From Hyphomicrobium_A sp963782555 (GTDB lineage Bacteria > Pseudomonadota > Alphaproteobacteria > Rhizobiales > Hyphomicrobiaceae), in NCBI GenBank assembly GCA_963782555.1, contig CAWAKB010000001.1, positions 1 through 64,000 of the forward strand: a stretch of 64,000 bases of DNA, given 5' to 3'. The notes below the pieces were generated by a model that ran no database searches, was not told where the DNA came from, and saw nothing but the letters and a program-made list of their open reading frames with translations. Position 1 is the first letter of the stretch. Every line of letters starts with the position of its first letter. The position numbers and the translations under genes were made by a program. Shown one piece after another: positions 1 to 12,186 of this stretch.

Positions 1-345
1 ATGGGCTTCCGTCTCACGATACCTCGTGGTTCTCTACCGGGGCCACCCGGCAGGAGCCTCGTTGTCTTCAGAGCCAGTCAAAATTGGCCGGCTGAGGATT
101 TGGTGTCGCCGAGTTGCTCTTTGACAAGTTGATATGAAGGAAGGGAAACGCAGGCGGCGGAGTCCTGGCGAGATCTCGAGCGTAAAGCGCGAGATCGGAC
201 AAGACTCTGGCGAACTCTGCGTTTCAAGCCATCACCATGGCGCCTTCGGTTCGGGGCAACTCGGATCGGATGCGCTAAGTGTGAAGGTGCCCGTTACGCA
301 GAGATCCTTGGATAACCTCCAAGCCAAAACCAGAATCAAAACTTT
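1..345 (+). other. rRNA operon leader, no gene
   Basis: This is the transcribed leader upstream of 16S rRNA. I see no convincing coding region: short open frames here run into the rRNA and lack coding character. It holds the boxA element annotated separately. The promoter itself is not clearly recognisable and may lie before the window. Confidence 0.6.
115..126 (+). promoter_or_regulatory. boxA-like antitermination element of the rrn operon
   Basis: The sequence TGCTCTTTGACA closely matches the bacterial rrn boxA consensus (TGCTCTTTAACA in enterics), which NusB/NusE bind in nascent leader RNA to prevent premature Rho termination. It sits about 220 bases before 16S, the expected place. Confidence 0.75.
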
Positions 346-1839
<1,494 letters not shown>

Positions 1840-1993
1840 GAGCACGTCAACGTTTCGGATCTCACTCCGGCGTTCGCGCTCTCACTTGGACAAGCGGAAA
1901 GAACGAGCTCTAAGCTCCTCTCTATCCGCCTGAAATACAGAGCGGGACACCGCCGCCTACGTTTCTCTTCCTTCGCATGGATGCTTGGGCTTT

Positions 1994-2070
1994 GGGCCTG
2001 TAGCTCAGTTGGTTAGAGCGCGCGCTTGATAAGCGTGAGGTCGGAAGTTCAAATCTTCCCAGGCCCACCA
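1994..2070 (+). tRNA. tRNA-Ile (GAT anticodon)
   Basis: A 77-base cloverleaf in the 16S-23S spacer: acceptor GGGCCTG pairs with the 3' CAGGCCC before ACCA, the anticodon loop contains GAT, and the T-loop is TTCAAAT. The CCA end is encoded. tRNA-Ile(GAT) followed by tRNA-Ala(TGC) is the standard spacer pair. Confidence 0.97.
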
Positions 2071-2128
2071 CTTTGCTCGTGATGGGTCGGGAGGTTTCCG
2101 CTTCCGGAGCCGTTGCGCTGACCGGATC

Positions 2129-2204
2129 GGGGCCATAGCTCAGTTGGGAGAGCGCTAGCTTTGCAAGCTTGAGGTCGCCGGTTCGATCCCGGCTGGCTCC
2201 ACCA
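2129..2204 (+). tRNA. tRNA-Ala (TGC anticodon)
   Basis: A 76-base cloverleaf: acceptor GGGGCCA pairs with TGGCTCC (one G-T pair), the anticodon loop is TTTGCAA, the T-loop is TTCGATC and the CCA end is encoded. It is the second spacer tRNA of the rrn operon. Confidence 0.97.
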
Positions 2205-2519
2205 GCTTTGCGTCCATGCGAAAGAGCAACTTTTCCGCCGTCGGCATCCGATGGCGGCTTTCTTGACATCGTAAAGAGGGGATATTCCTGGACGCCGGCG
2301 TAGACGCCGGCGCGTCCCAAGAGCATTGGCCATGCAAATGGTCGATGTGGAGGGCCTCGGGATCTTGCGCAAGCAAGGTTTCGAGTTGGGTTTATCCTGA
2401 TTGACTTCTGGTCTTTCTGTGCAATGCGCACCGAGCCGAATGTTCGCTCGCCCTGAGCCGCTTCTCTCCGAGGCGGTCGAAGGCGGGAAGGAACACGGTG
2501 AGCATTGCTAATGAGAGCG
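2205..2519 (+). other. tRNA-Ala to 23S spacer, no gene
   Basis: This transcribed spacer shows no credible coding region; the minus-strand frames crossing it also cross rRNA and tRNA. Its last 20 bases are the 5' arm of the 23S processing stem. Confidence 0.6.

Positions 2520-2525
<6 letters not shown>
2500..2525 (+). other. 23S rRNA processing stem, 5' arm
   Basis: These 26 bases are complementary to 5321-5347 on the far side of 23S: with one bulged base and one G-T pair the arms pair over their full length. Such long stems closing the 23S loop are RNase III substrates that release pre-23S. Confidence 0.8.
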
Positions 2526-5320
<2,795 letters not shown>

Positions 5321-5331
<11 letters not shown>

Positions 5332-5347
5332 TCATTAAGCAATGCTC
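5321..5347 (+). other. 23S rRNA processing stem, 3' arm
   Basis: This is the partner of 2500-2525. Its reverse complement matches that arm except for one extra base and one G-T pair. It overlaps the mature 23S end by a few bases, as in other bacteria. Confidence 0.8.
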
Positions 5348-5416
5348 ATCGTAATGCCTCACGCCGCAATGGCGCGCCAACAGCGCGCCGCGGCTCCGGC
5401 AGGGCGGCGCTCGCGC

Positions 5417-5452
5417 CGGACCCACTTTGTGGGTCCGCGGACCTTCGGTCCG
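5417..5452 (+). repeat. Two tandem hairpins in the 23S-5S spacer
   Basis: A perfect 9-bp stem with a 3-base loop (5417-5437; arm CGGACCCAC) is immediately followed by a perfect 6-bp stem (5438-5452; CGGACC-TTC-GGTCCG). They sit in a GC-rich spacer between 23S and 5S and probably act in processing or as spacer structure. Neither has a T-tract. Confidence 0.6.
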
Positions 5453-5527
5453 AAGTGCGTGGCGTAATGCGCCGCCTCGATGGGCGTAAGAATCACGAAA
5501 GACCAGAAGTCGTCTCACTTCTTCGCT

Positions 5528-5645
5528 GACCTGGTGATTATGGCGGAGTGGCTGCACCCGATCCCATCCCGAACTCGGCCGTGAAACGCTCCAGCGCCAA
5601 TGGTACTGCGTCTTAAGACGCGGGAGAGTAGGTCGTCGCCAGGTC
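5528..5645 (+). rRNA. rrf: 5S ribosomal RNA
   Basis: About 118 bases, closed by complementary ends GACCTGG and CCAGGTC. Conserved internal motifs CCCGATCCCATCCCGAACTC and GGGAGAGTAGGTCG are present. It is the last gene of the operon. Confidence 0.95.
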
Positions 5646-5713
5646 TGCCGAGAAGTGAGGCGTCTCAAACGAAGTCAATCAGATCTCTAGATCCCCTCTT
5701 TCAATGTTCAACG

Positions 5714-5751
5714 CAAACACCGCCCGCGGCTTATCGCCCGGGCGGTGTTTG
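5714..5751 (+). terminator. Probable rrn operon terminator
   Basis: A perfect 13-bp inverted repeat (CAAACACCGCCCG pairing with CGGGCGGTGTTTG) with a 12-base loop lies about 70 bases after 5S. The following run is T-rich but not a clean T-tract, so it is a good terminator candidate rather than a textbook one. Confidence 0.7.
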
Positions 5752-5885
5752 TGTTTGTGCGCCTCATCATCGGCGGTGCGCGCATCTGCGACATTCTGAT
5801 TTTTTTGCCCGAGCGTTGCGATCGACAATCGCTGTGGCCATAGTCGCGCCGCAACAAGCAACTGCCGGATCACGAGGGGGCGGAC

Positions 5886-6434
5886 ATGAGCGAGCGCATC
5901 GTATTGAGAGTGGGTGAAAGCCTGGTGGCCGGCGGACCGCCCGGCACCGCCGCTGAGCCGGAGGTGGCGATCGGCGAGATGGATGGGCCTTTCGGCACCG
6001 CCTTCGCCAATCTCCTCGGCGACCAGGTTGCCGGCCACTCGCGTGTGCTGGCGCTGCTCAACACCGATGTGATGGTGCGGCCGCCGACGATCTGCGTCAG
6101 CAAGGTGACCGTCGACAACGCGCGCTACACCAACATTCTGATGGGCACCGTGCAGTACGCGACCGCGATGGGCGTGCTCGATGGCGTGCGCGCGGGCGAC
6201 ATTCCCAAGGACAAGGTCAACGAACTCGGCATCATTGTGTCGGTCTGGCTGAACCCCAGCGTTTCCGAGATCGACGGCCTCGATCACAAGGTCCTGTTCG
6301 ACATCCACCGCAAGGCGACGGCACTTGCCATTCACAAGGCGATGGCGCACGAGCCGTCGATCGACTGGCTCTTGGAGAACCAGGACAAGATCGTGCACAA
6401 GTATTTCGAGAAAGGCCTCAAGGGCGAGATTTGA
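5886..6434 (+). CDS. Formaldehyde-activating enzyme (Fae) family paralogue
   Basis: A 182-residue protein of the Fae family. Canonical Fae condenses formaldehyde with tetrahydromethanopterin in the cytoplasm of methylotrophs. Family features are the segments FGTAFANLL, VAGHSRVLALL, VMVRPPTICVSKVT and, near the C-terminus, KATALAIHKAMA. Length is close to that of Fae (about 170). The conserved catalytic histidine near residue 17 of Fae (in a VAHIDLIIG-like strand) aligns here with a glutamate (AEPEVAIG), so the protein may not have the standard activity and resembles the divergent Fae-like paralogues of methylotrophs. The start follows a GGGGGCGGA ribosome-binding site. It stands alone, with rrn upstream and a convergent glycosyltransferase gene downstream. 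Confidence 0.85.
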   Translation: MSERIVLRVGESLVAGGPPGTAAEPEVAIGEMDGPFGTAFANLLGDQVAGHSRVLALLNTDVMVRPPTICVSKVTVDNARYTNILMGTVQYATAMGVLDGVRAGDIPKDKVNELGIIVSVWLNPSVSEIDGLDHKVLFDIHRKATALAIHKAMAHEPSIDWLLENQDKIVHKYFEKGLKGEI

Positions 6435-6455
6435 GATCGCGACTGTCGTCGGGTC

Positions 6456-7478
6456 TCAGCGGTTGCTGTGCGCAAGCAACGCTTCGAGCCGCCGGTCGAA
6501 CAGTTCCCTGTCGAAGCGGCCGTCTGCGGCACGCACGATCCAGTCATCGAGCGGTCTGTACTTCTGCGGATCATAGAGCGTGATCCCCGCATTCAGCACG
6601 CCCGCCGTATAGCTGAACGCCCCCTTCGACATGATGAGCACGTCGGCCGCGACCAGCGCGCGATGCGTGACGAGTGCGGGCTCGTCGAGACGGAGTGTGC
6701 AGCCGAGCCGCGCGAAATCGGCAAAGATCGCCGGATCCCCTTGCGAGAAGAGCTCGATGCGGACGTCGCCCGCGACGCGAGACGAGACTGCCTCCAGGAT
6801 GCTCTCGAGCGTGCGGATGAAGGTGGCGTTGGGCGTGAAGTTGCGCCGAGCTTTGTTGTCGGCGCTCACGTCGCCGCGCCGGATGTGCAGCGCGATGGTG
6901 AAGCCGCCGCTCTCGCTCGCTTGCTTGTTGCGCCAGAACATGTCGCGCAGCAGCGGGCGAACGCGCTCCCAGGCTTGGGCATCCTGATTGCAATAGTGCA
7001 GGTAGTGCGGGGCTGCGACGATGGCGGTGTCGGGCCACTGGTGGGGTGCCATCAGCAGCTGGTCCAAAGGCACAATCGGGCCCGGGCACTCGGCGAGCAT
7101 CCGCGCGCCGGCCCCGAGGTTGAAGTAGTGCTCGCACTGCCGGACCCAGTCGCTCATAGGCCCCTCGGCATGCTCGATCGTGGCAAACGGACGATGCACG
7201 TAAGTCAGCCCGAAGCTTTCCGCGAAACACAGAGCCGACATTGCAGCTTGCGCCTGCGACCCGGCCCCGTCGTCCTTGCCCGTCGCCAAGATGCCGTAGG
7301 TGCGGGGAAGCGCACCTGCCTGCAGGGCGCGCACAAAGCGATCGAGATAGAAGGTGCGGTCATGCCGGCGGGACAGCCCGACCGTCTCCTTGAACGAGAC
7401 CCATGCATGCCGGCCAAGGTAGGCAAGCTCGTGCGATATCGGGAGATGGCGTACGCGACTGAACTGCGCAACGGGCAC
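6456..7478 (-). CDS. Fucosyltransferase-like glycosyltransferase
   Basis: A protein of about 340 residues with the motif HIRRGDV in its second half, the H-x-R-R-G-D signature of alpha-1,2/alpha-1,6 fucosyltransferases and NodZ-like enzymes, which bind GDP-fucose. A later stretch (ADVLIMSKGAFSYTAGVLN) fits the acceptor or donor region of GT11-type enzymes. I chose a GTG start at 7478, two bases after the stop of the upstream glycosyltransferase, preceded by ACGAGG; the longer frame would overlap that gene almost entirely. It probably forms an operon with the two genes upstream and decorates a surface glycan. Substrate not determined; family assignment rests on the HxRRGD motif. Confidence 0.65.
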   Translation of the reverse strand: MPVAQFSRVRHLPISHELAYLGRHAWVSFKETVGLSRRHDRTFYLDRFVRALQAGALPRTYGILATGKDDGAGSQAQAAMSALCFAESFGLTYVHRPFATIEHAEGPMSDWVRQCEHYFNLGAGARMLAECPGPIVPLDQLLMAPHQWPDTAIVAAPHYLHYCNQDAQAWERVRPLLRDMFWRNKQASESGGFTIALHIRRGDVSADNKARRNFTPNATFIRTLESILEAVSSRVAGDVRIELFSQGDPAIFADFARLGCTLRLDEPALVTHRALVAADVLIMSKGAFSYTAGVLNAGITLYDPQKYRPLDDWIVRAADGRFDRELFDRRLEALLAHSNR

Positions 7479-7480
7479 GA

Positions 7481-8269
7481 TTAGGCCTCGTGTCGGAGAC
7501 TCGATGGGAGGAAATGGCCCGGCTGGCGCCGATGGTTCAGGATCTTGATCAGCCTTTTGAAGCGCGCCACCGCAATTCGGTGCGTGACGCGAAGGCCGAA
7601 GCGCCCACCGGTGAAGTTCCGCCTCAGGAAATAGTAGCGGAAGAACAGGAAGGGATACTCGATGGGCAGGCGCATCAAGATCAGCCAGCGCGGCTTCTTC
7701 AGCTCCTTGGCCTGCAGATCGGTGTACTTCTCGAGCTTGGCGCGCAAATGCTCGAGCGTGCGCCAAGAATAGTGCAGCGCGATGCCTTTCAGCTGGCCGA
7801 CGGGATGATCGCCGGTGTCGACCGTGTCGTGCACGCGGCTGGTCCGGAAGCGGACTTGGCGACGATTGTAAAGGCGGACGTAGTTATGGAAATCGGCCCA
7901 AAGCCGGGGCTTCTCATGACCCGGATAAACCGTGACCTGGCGGAATTGATAGGCCGGAAACAGCGTTTCGGCCGAGCGCATCAACGTCTCAATCTCGCGC
8001 GCGAGCTCATCGGTGATGACCTCGTCGGCGTCGAGATTGAGGATCCAATCATGGCTGGCGCACTCCTCGGCATAACGCTTCTGCGGTCCAAAGCCGTCCC
8101 AGGGATGATGAAAGACCTTCGCGCCCAATGATTTGGCCTTGGTGACGGTATCGTCTGTCGAGCCTGAGTTTACGATGACGACCTCGTCGGCGATCTGAAG
8201 CGCTGCCCTGATGCAGCGTTCGATGCGGTCGCCTTCATCGTGGGTGATGATGCAGCAGCTCAAAGCCAT
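7481..8269 (-). CDS. Family 2 glycosyltransferase, WaaE/LgtF-like
   Basis: 262 residues. The N-terminus (ALSCCIITHDEGDRIERC) and the segment VVIVNSGSTDDT form the nucleotide-sugar binding half of a GT-A fold; ILNLDADEVI supplies the D-x-D metal-binding motif. This pattern is typical of WaaE/LgtF-type enzymes that add sugars to the inner core of lipopolysaccharide. The ATG at 8269 overlaps the stop of the upstream gene (TGATG), which indicates translational coupling and rejects the longer frame that begins at 8572. The C-terminus is basic and may contact the membrane face. Donor and acceptor cannot be read from sequence. Confidence 0.8.
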   Translation of the reverse strand: MALSCCIITHDEGDRIERCIRAALQIADEVVIVNSGSTDDTVTKAKSLGAKVFHHPWDGFGPQKRYAEECASHDWILNLDADEVITDELAREIETLMRSAETLFPAYQFRQVTVYPGHEKPRLWADFHNYVRLYNRRQVRFRTSRVHDTVDTGDHPVGQLKGIALHYSWRTLEHLRAKLEKYTDLQAKELKKPRWLILMRLPIEYPFLFFRYYFLRRNFTGGRFGLRVTHRIAVARFKRLIKILNHRRQPGHFLPSSLRHEA

Positions 8270-9042
8270 CAGAATCGCTCTCCTAAGGCCGAGGTGGGCC
8301 AACGCTTTGCAACCGATCTCCTGAGACGGGAAACCAGCGTTTTTGGACGCGGCGGCTGGAACGGGTCGGGTGCATGGCGACCGTCGCCGATGTGATCGGC
8401 GATGCCGGGAGCGACCATGGCGATGCGCAGGCCCCGGTTCTTGCAGAAGAGGCTCAAGTCCTCCTCGGTGACGAACCGCTCGAAGGGACCGAATTGCCGC
8501 CAGAATGCGAGCCGGGCGATGGACGGATTGAAGGAGTAGGAAAACCACTTGGGATGCGCATCGAGATCCCAAACGAGATAGTCGATGCCGCCATGGCGCG
8601 TCTTGTGGGCGCTCTTGGCGTAGCGCGGGTCATAGATGCGGTGGGCGATGCAGACGACGGAAATGTCTGGCCGCGTCTCCAGGAACGCGATCACGCTGTC
8701 GAGATCGAGGCTGCGCGTGAAGTGCCAGTCGTCCTCGAGGTGCACCGCATAGGGCGTGGCAAGCGTGGCGTAGAGCTTGTCGATGGAGCGCAGCTGGCCG
8801 AGCCTCGGCACATTGAAGCGCATGTCGACGTTGGGAAACGCTTGCGCAAAGGCACTGGCGCCATCTGCGCTTTCGGAATCCTCCGCGACGATGATCTTGC
8901 CCGGCTCGAAGCAGGTGAGAAACGAGGCGACCGTCTCCTTGAGCAGATCGAAACGCCCGCAACTTGTCAGTACGGTCCTCAGCTTGGTTGGGTCGACAAC
9001 TTGTGGTGACACTGGACGACCTGCCGATTGAGTGAGTCTCAA
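8269..9042 (-). CDS. GT-A fold glycosyltransferase
   Basis: 257 residues. The N-terminal part (TVLTSCGRFDLLKETVASF) resembles the first beta-alpha unit of GT2-like enzymes, IIVAEDSE follows as a second strand, and YAVHLEDDWHF holds an E-D-D cluster at the place of the metal-binding D-x-D. I cannot assign a named family. It is first in a three-gene operon (8269-9042, 7481-8269, 6456-7478) with coupled or nearly abutting junctions, so its product likely acts on the same glycan as its neighbours. No signal peptide or membrane segment; probably cytoplasmic. The ATG start lies in a 376-base divergent intergenic region. Confidence 0.65.
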   Translation of the reverse strand: MRLTQSAGRPVSPQVVDPTKLRTVLTSCGRFDLLKETVASFLTCFEPGKIIVAEDSESADGASAFAQAFPNVDMRFNVPRLGQLRSIDKLYATLATPYAVHLEDDWHFTRSLDLDSVIAFLETRPDISVVCIAHRIYDPRYAKSAHKTRHGGIDYLVWDLDAHPKWFSYSFNPSIARLAFWRQFGPFERFVTEEDLSLFCKNRGLRIAMVAPGIADHIGDGRHAPDPFQPPRPKTLVSRLRRSVAKRWPTSALGERF

Positions 9043-9418
9043 TCTGAGGCCTAGGGAAGTCGGGGCGGCTGAGCCAGTTGCGCCGAGGCAAATTCCACAG
9101 CCCGCAAGCAGCTATCCACAGCGCAACGCAGACACGACGAGCGCCGGTTTTTCCTTTCGGGGGGCGGTTTCCGGCAATAGCTCCAGCCGATCCGCCCTTC
9201 TTGCGCCGCCATCGCGAACGAATGTCGTGTCCGTCCGGTTGACTTGCGCCTTCAACTCAATGTGCGCCGGGCCCCGGGGGAGAAGGCAGCTGCCGCTGCC
9301 AGGCGGCTCCAATTGCAGCTAAGCATAAGTTCTAAAAGACATTTTTGTTGACGGCATATTTCCTTTCTGGGATGAAACGGACTTACAACTATCGCGTAGT
9401 CGCAGTGCGGGACCAGGT
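9043..9418. other. Divergent intergenic region, no gene seen
   Basis: This 376-base gap separates two divergent glycosyltransferase genes. Short open frames on both strands show no family features. The right part (about 9320-9380) is AT-rich and probably carries the promoter for the rightward gene. I see no clear operator or hairpin. Confidence 0.5.
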
Positions 9419-10153
9419 GTGAGTCAAACGATCGTCTGCATGAAATGGGGCCGGCGCTATGGGGTCGACTATCTGAACCGGCTGGCATCCATGGTTCGGC
9501 GCAACACGTCCCGGACAACGCGCCTGATCTGCTTCACCGACGATCCTGCGGGCGCTGATCCCGATGTCGAGACCTATCCTCTCCCGATCATCAACATTCC
9601 CGAGGTCGTCGCCTGGACGCCGTGGCGAAAGCTTTCGCTGTGGCAGACCCCGCTGCTCGACCTGAAGGGGGACGTGCTGTTTTTTGACCTCGACGTCGTG
9701 CTGACAGGATCAATCGACGAGTTCTTTGACTACGAGCCTGGTCGGTTCTGTGTGGCGCAGAACTGGACGCAGCCCAACATGCGCGTCGGTAACACGTCCG
9801 TTTATCGGTTTCCGGTCGGCAAGATGAGCTACCTATTCGATGACTTTGATCGCGATCCGGATGCAATCCTCACACGCTATCGCATCGAGCAGCAGTACAT
9901 TTCGAAGAATGTGAGGGATATGGCGTTCTGGCCGGAGGAGTGGTGCATGAGCTTCAAGCACTCGCTGCTACCAATGTGGCCGATGAACTTCTTCACCGCG
10001 CCGAAGCTGCCGCCGAAGACGAAGCTCGTCGCGTTTACCGGCAAGCCGGATCCCGACGAGGCGCTCGCGGGGCGTTGGCCGGTTCAAAGCCTGCGCGAGA
10101 AGCTCTACAAGCATGTCCGCCCGACGCCATGGATCGGCGAGCATTGGCGCTAG
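9419..10153 (+). CDS. Putative glycosyltransferase with DLD motif
   Basis: 244 residues from a GTG start. The opening (TIVCMKWGRRYG), the segment RLICFTDDP and the strand VLFFDLDVVLTGSIDEFF, with a D-L-D metal-binding motif near residue 97, are the hallmarks of GT8-like or capsule-type glycosyltransferases that use nucleotide sugars. A WPEEWCMSFKH segment toward the C-terminus is characteristic of a group of uncharacterised alphaproteobacterial enzymes. It is transcribed toward the ELM1-family gene, with only 10 bases between their stop codons. Role in surface polysaccharide assembly is inferred from the neighbours. Specificity unknown. Confidence 0.65.
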   Translation: MSQTIVCMKWGRRYGVDYLNRLASMVRRNTSRTTRLICFTDDPAGADPDVETYPLPIINIPEVVAWTPWRKLSLWQTPLLDLKGDVLFFDLDVVLTGSIDEFFDYEPGRFCVAQNWTQPNMRVGNTSVYRFPVGKMSYLFDDFDRDPDAILTRYRIEQQYISKNVRDMAFWPEEWCMSFKHSLLPMWPMNFFTAPKLPPKTKLVAFTGKPDPDEALAGRWPVQSLREKLYKHVRPTPWIGEHWR

Positions 10154-10163
10154 CGGCGCTAGT

Positions 10164-11369
10164 TCACGCCTTTGATCGTATGGGGCCTTGCGGCGGAAGC
10201 TGAGCTGGATCGTCATCACTTGGTGTCGCCAGCATCCGTTTCCATAGATCCGGTACCGAGCGCTCAATCGCCCTGAGCAGCTCGCTCGACCAACATTCCG
10301 CCCGCGGCTGGAAGTAGCTCGCGATATCGCTGTCGATATCGATGTCGCCGATCTCGTCCAGCGTGACGCGCTTGACCCTTCGCCTTGCCTCATGCGCCTT
10401 CAGCATCTGCGATAGACGCGAATCCTTGCCGACGGCGTGTTCCGGTCTCGCCGTGTAGACGCATTTGCCCGCCGCGATCGCATCGGAAATCATCGAGCGG
10501 CTCTCCTCGGTGCATAGTACGATCTCGGATGCTGCGAGATAGTCCTTCAGGATGCCGGGCGACCCATCGCAAAACCAAACCGCATGGGCGAGACCAGTTA
10601 CGTCTTTGATCTCTGTCTCTGCAATTGCGCCGGTTCGGCGCGACGTCGTGAGCAGAAGACCAAGGCTCTGTTTTTTGGATAGCTGTTGCAGGCCCTGCGC
10701 AAATCGTCGCCATTCATCAGGCCGATATTTGTAGCCGGCTCCATCACCTCCGACCAGAACCGCGCATAGTCGGCGGCCAAGCTTGCGCCACTGCTCGACG
10801 AGTGGGCCCGTATAGGCGCGCACATCCCCTAACAACACGGGCGTTGGTACGATATCCAATGCAACTGTGGGACAGTGAAGCTTGGACGTATCCTGCGATG
10901 GCAAATGCATGACCAGGTCAAAATCGCCCGACGGAATGCGACGGGGGATCCCGATGTGGAGCGCGTACGAGCCGTAAAGCTGGCGCAGAAACAGCGCCGG
11001 TATTTCCCCTCTGCCCAACGTTGACACGGTGACTTGGGGTGCCTCGCGGCCCAATTGCGGTCCGGAAAAGAACAATCGATAGAGCGCTGTGACCGGCCAG
11101 CGCACGCGGCTCCAGGTAAAGATGGGTGTTTGAAGGGCGAGCCTGAACAATGGCGCAAGCCACTTGTTGCGCAAGCGCAGCCTGACAACCTCGACTCGGA
11201 CCGGGGTCGCGCGAGCAAGAGCCGCAGCCACGCCCAAACATTGATTGGTTTCGCCGGGCAGCCCAGGATCGATTACCCAAACAAGCAAAGGGATACCCTT
11301 CAATGCCGCGGACCGCTTCCCGTCAGACGATAAAAGCGCAAGGCTGCTCCCTCCTCCGCACTGAACCAT
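10164..11369 (-). CDS. ELM1-family protein (mitochondrial fission ELM1-like)
   Basis: 401 residues matching the ELM1 family (COG3660-type), named for a plant mitochondrial fission factor but widespread in Alphaproteobacteria. Recognisable parts are the N-terminal VWVIDPGLPGETNQCLG, the central VLVGGDGAGYKY, LLLTTSRRTG, and the C-terminal signature ILCTEES-like region (VLCTEESRSMISDAIAAGK), which recalls the donor half of GT-B glycosyltransferases. No signal peptide. It lies among glycosyltransferase genes, supporting a role in glycan or lipid-linked sugar metabolism rather than organelle division; this is inference. An internal TTG near residue 24 is an alternative start. Confidence 0.75.
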   Translation of the reverse strand: MVQCGGGSSLALLSSDGKRSAALKGIPLLVWVIDPGLPGETNQCLGVAAALARATPVRVEVVRLRLRNKWLAPLFRLALQTPIFTWSRVRWPVTALYRLFFSGPQLGREAPQVTVSTLGRGEIPALFLRQLYGSYALHIGIPRRIPSGDFDLVMHLPSQDTSKLHCPTVALDIVPTPVLLGDVRAYTGPLVEQWRKLGRRLCAVLVGGDGAGYKYRPDEWRRFAQGLQQLSKKQSLGLLLTTSRRTGAIAETEIKDVTGLAHAVWFCDGSPGILKDYLAASEIVLCTEESRSMISDAIAAGKCVYTARPEHAVGKDSRLSQMLKAHEARRRVKRVTLDEIGDIDIDSDIASYFQPRAECWSSELLRAIERSVPDLWKRMLATPSDDDPAQLPPQGPIRSKA

Positions 11370-11427
11370 AATATGCCTTAAATGCCGGCCACGTCGGTGA
11401 TGTCGAAGTTATCTTGCGGTTGATCTG

Positions 11428-12060
11428 TCAGGACCATGTTTGGCGCTTGCCATGAGGAAACGCGCGTCTCGGGACGGGCAGGTCAAGAAAGCTACATAGC
11501 CGCTCCCAGCTTGGCTCGGATTCCAAATCCCAGCAGAGCAGGTCGTCCGGCCGATCCTTGAAGTAGGTCCTGACCCCCTCATTGTGGGCATTGAAACGGC
11601 TGAGGGCAGCCGCTCTGTTCTCCGAAATCTCGAAATTCTTCTGGCCGTAGATGAAATCCAGCATGGGGCTGTGCGGTCCGTCGTGGAACCGCGACGCAGA
11701 CCGGTACCACCGCTCCGGATCTCGGTCGGTGAGTATGAAGCGGGAGCCGGGGTATGCCGCGTCGAGATCCTTGAACAGCAGCGGCCAAGGGTTGTCCTCG
11801 AACGCCGAATAGTAACGGACCATGGGAAGCGCTACGGCGCGAAGCTTCTCCAATGTAATGGGCTCAGGAATGACGACGTGCTTGCCTTGCATGTTGAAGG
11901 AAAATCCCTTGTGAACGCGATAGCCCAGGGCTCTCAACGCGCGTCCGAGGGACGTCGTCCCCGTCTTGTGAAATCCGATGCCAAATATCTTCGGCCGGCC
12001 GTCGAGATCGGGGGGCAGGACCGGGTCAATCCAGGGGGGGAGGTAGGATAGAATGCGCAT
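11428..12060 (-). CDS. Sulfotransferase family protein
   Basis: About 210 residues. Near the N-terminus, IFGIGFHKTGTTSLGRAL is the 5'-phosphosulfate loop of PAPS-dependent sulfotransferases, and RFILTDRDPERWYRSAS gives the 3'-phosphate-binding segment. These enzymes transfer sulfate from PAPS to hydroxyls of sugars or lipids. I place the start at MRILSYLPPW; the frame stays open to 12171, but the extra residues lack conserved character. Same strand as the ELM1 and glycosyltransferase genes, so a sulfated surface glycan is a reasonable inference. Acceptor unknown. Confidence 0.75.
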   Translation of the reverse strand: MRILSYLPPWIDPVLPPDLDGRPKIFGIGFHKTGTTSLGRALRALGYRVHKGFSFNMQGKHVVIPEPITLEKLRAVALPMVRYYSAFEDNPWPLLFKDLDAAYPGSRFILTDRDPERWYRSASRFHDGPHSPMLDFIYGQKNFEISENRAAALSRFNAHNEGVRTYFKDRPDDLLCWDLESEPSWERLCSFLDLPVPRRAFPHGKRQTWS

Positions 12061-12186
12061 CAAGGTGGGAACTCTGAACCGTGGTAACCTGAGGCTTGCA
12101 CGCTGGCTCGAGAACCCGGTGCAATCATTAGCGCGTGGAGATTGATAAGTTGGTTGACTTCCAGCTGTCAAATCCAGGCGGCCGGC

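Noticed and set aside
6468..7484. 338-codon open frame opposite the fucosyltransferase-like gene
   Set aside because: It is the antisense shadow of a gene with recognised motifs; the GC-rich codon use keeps it open.
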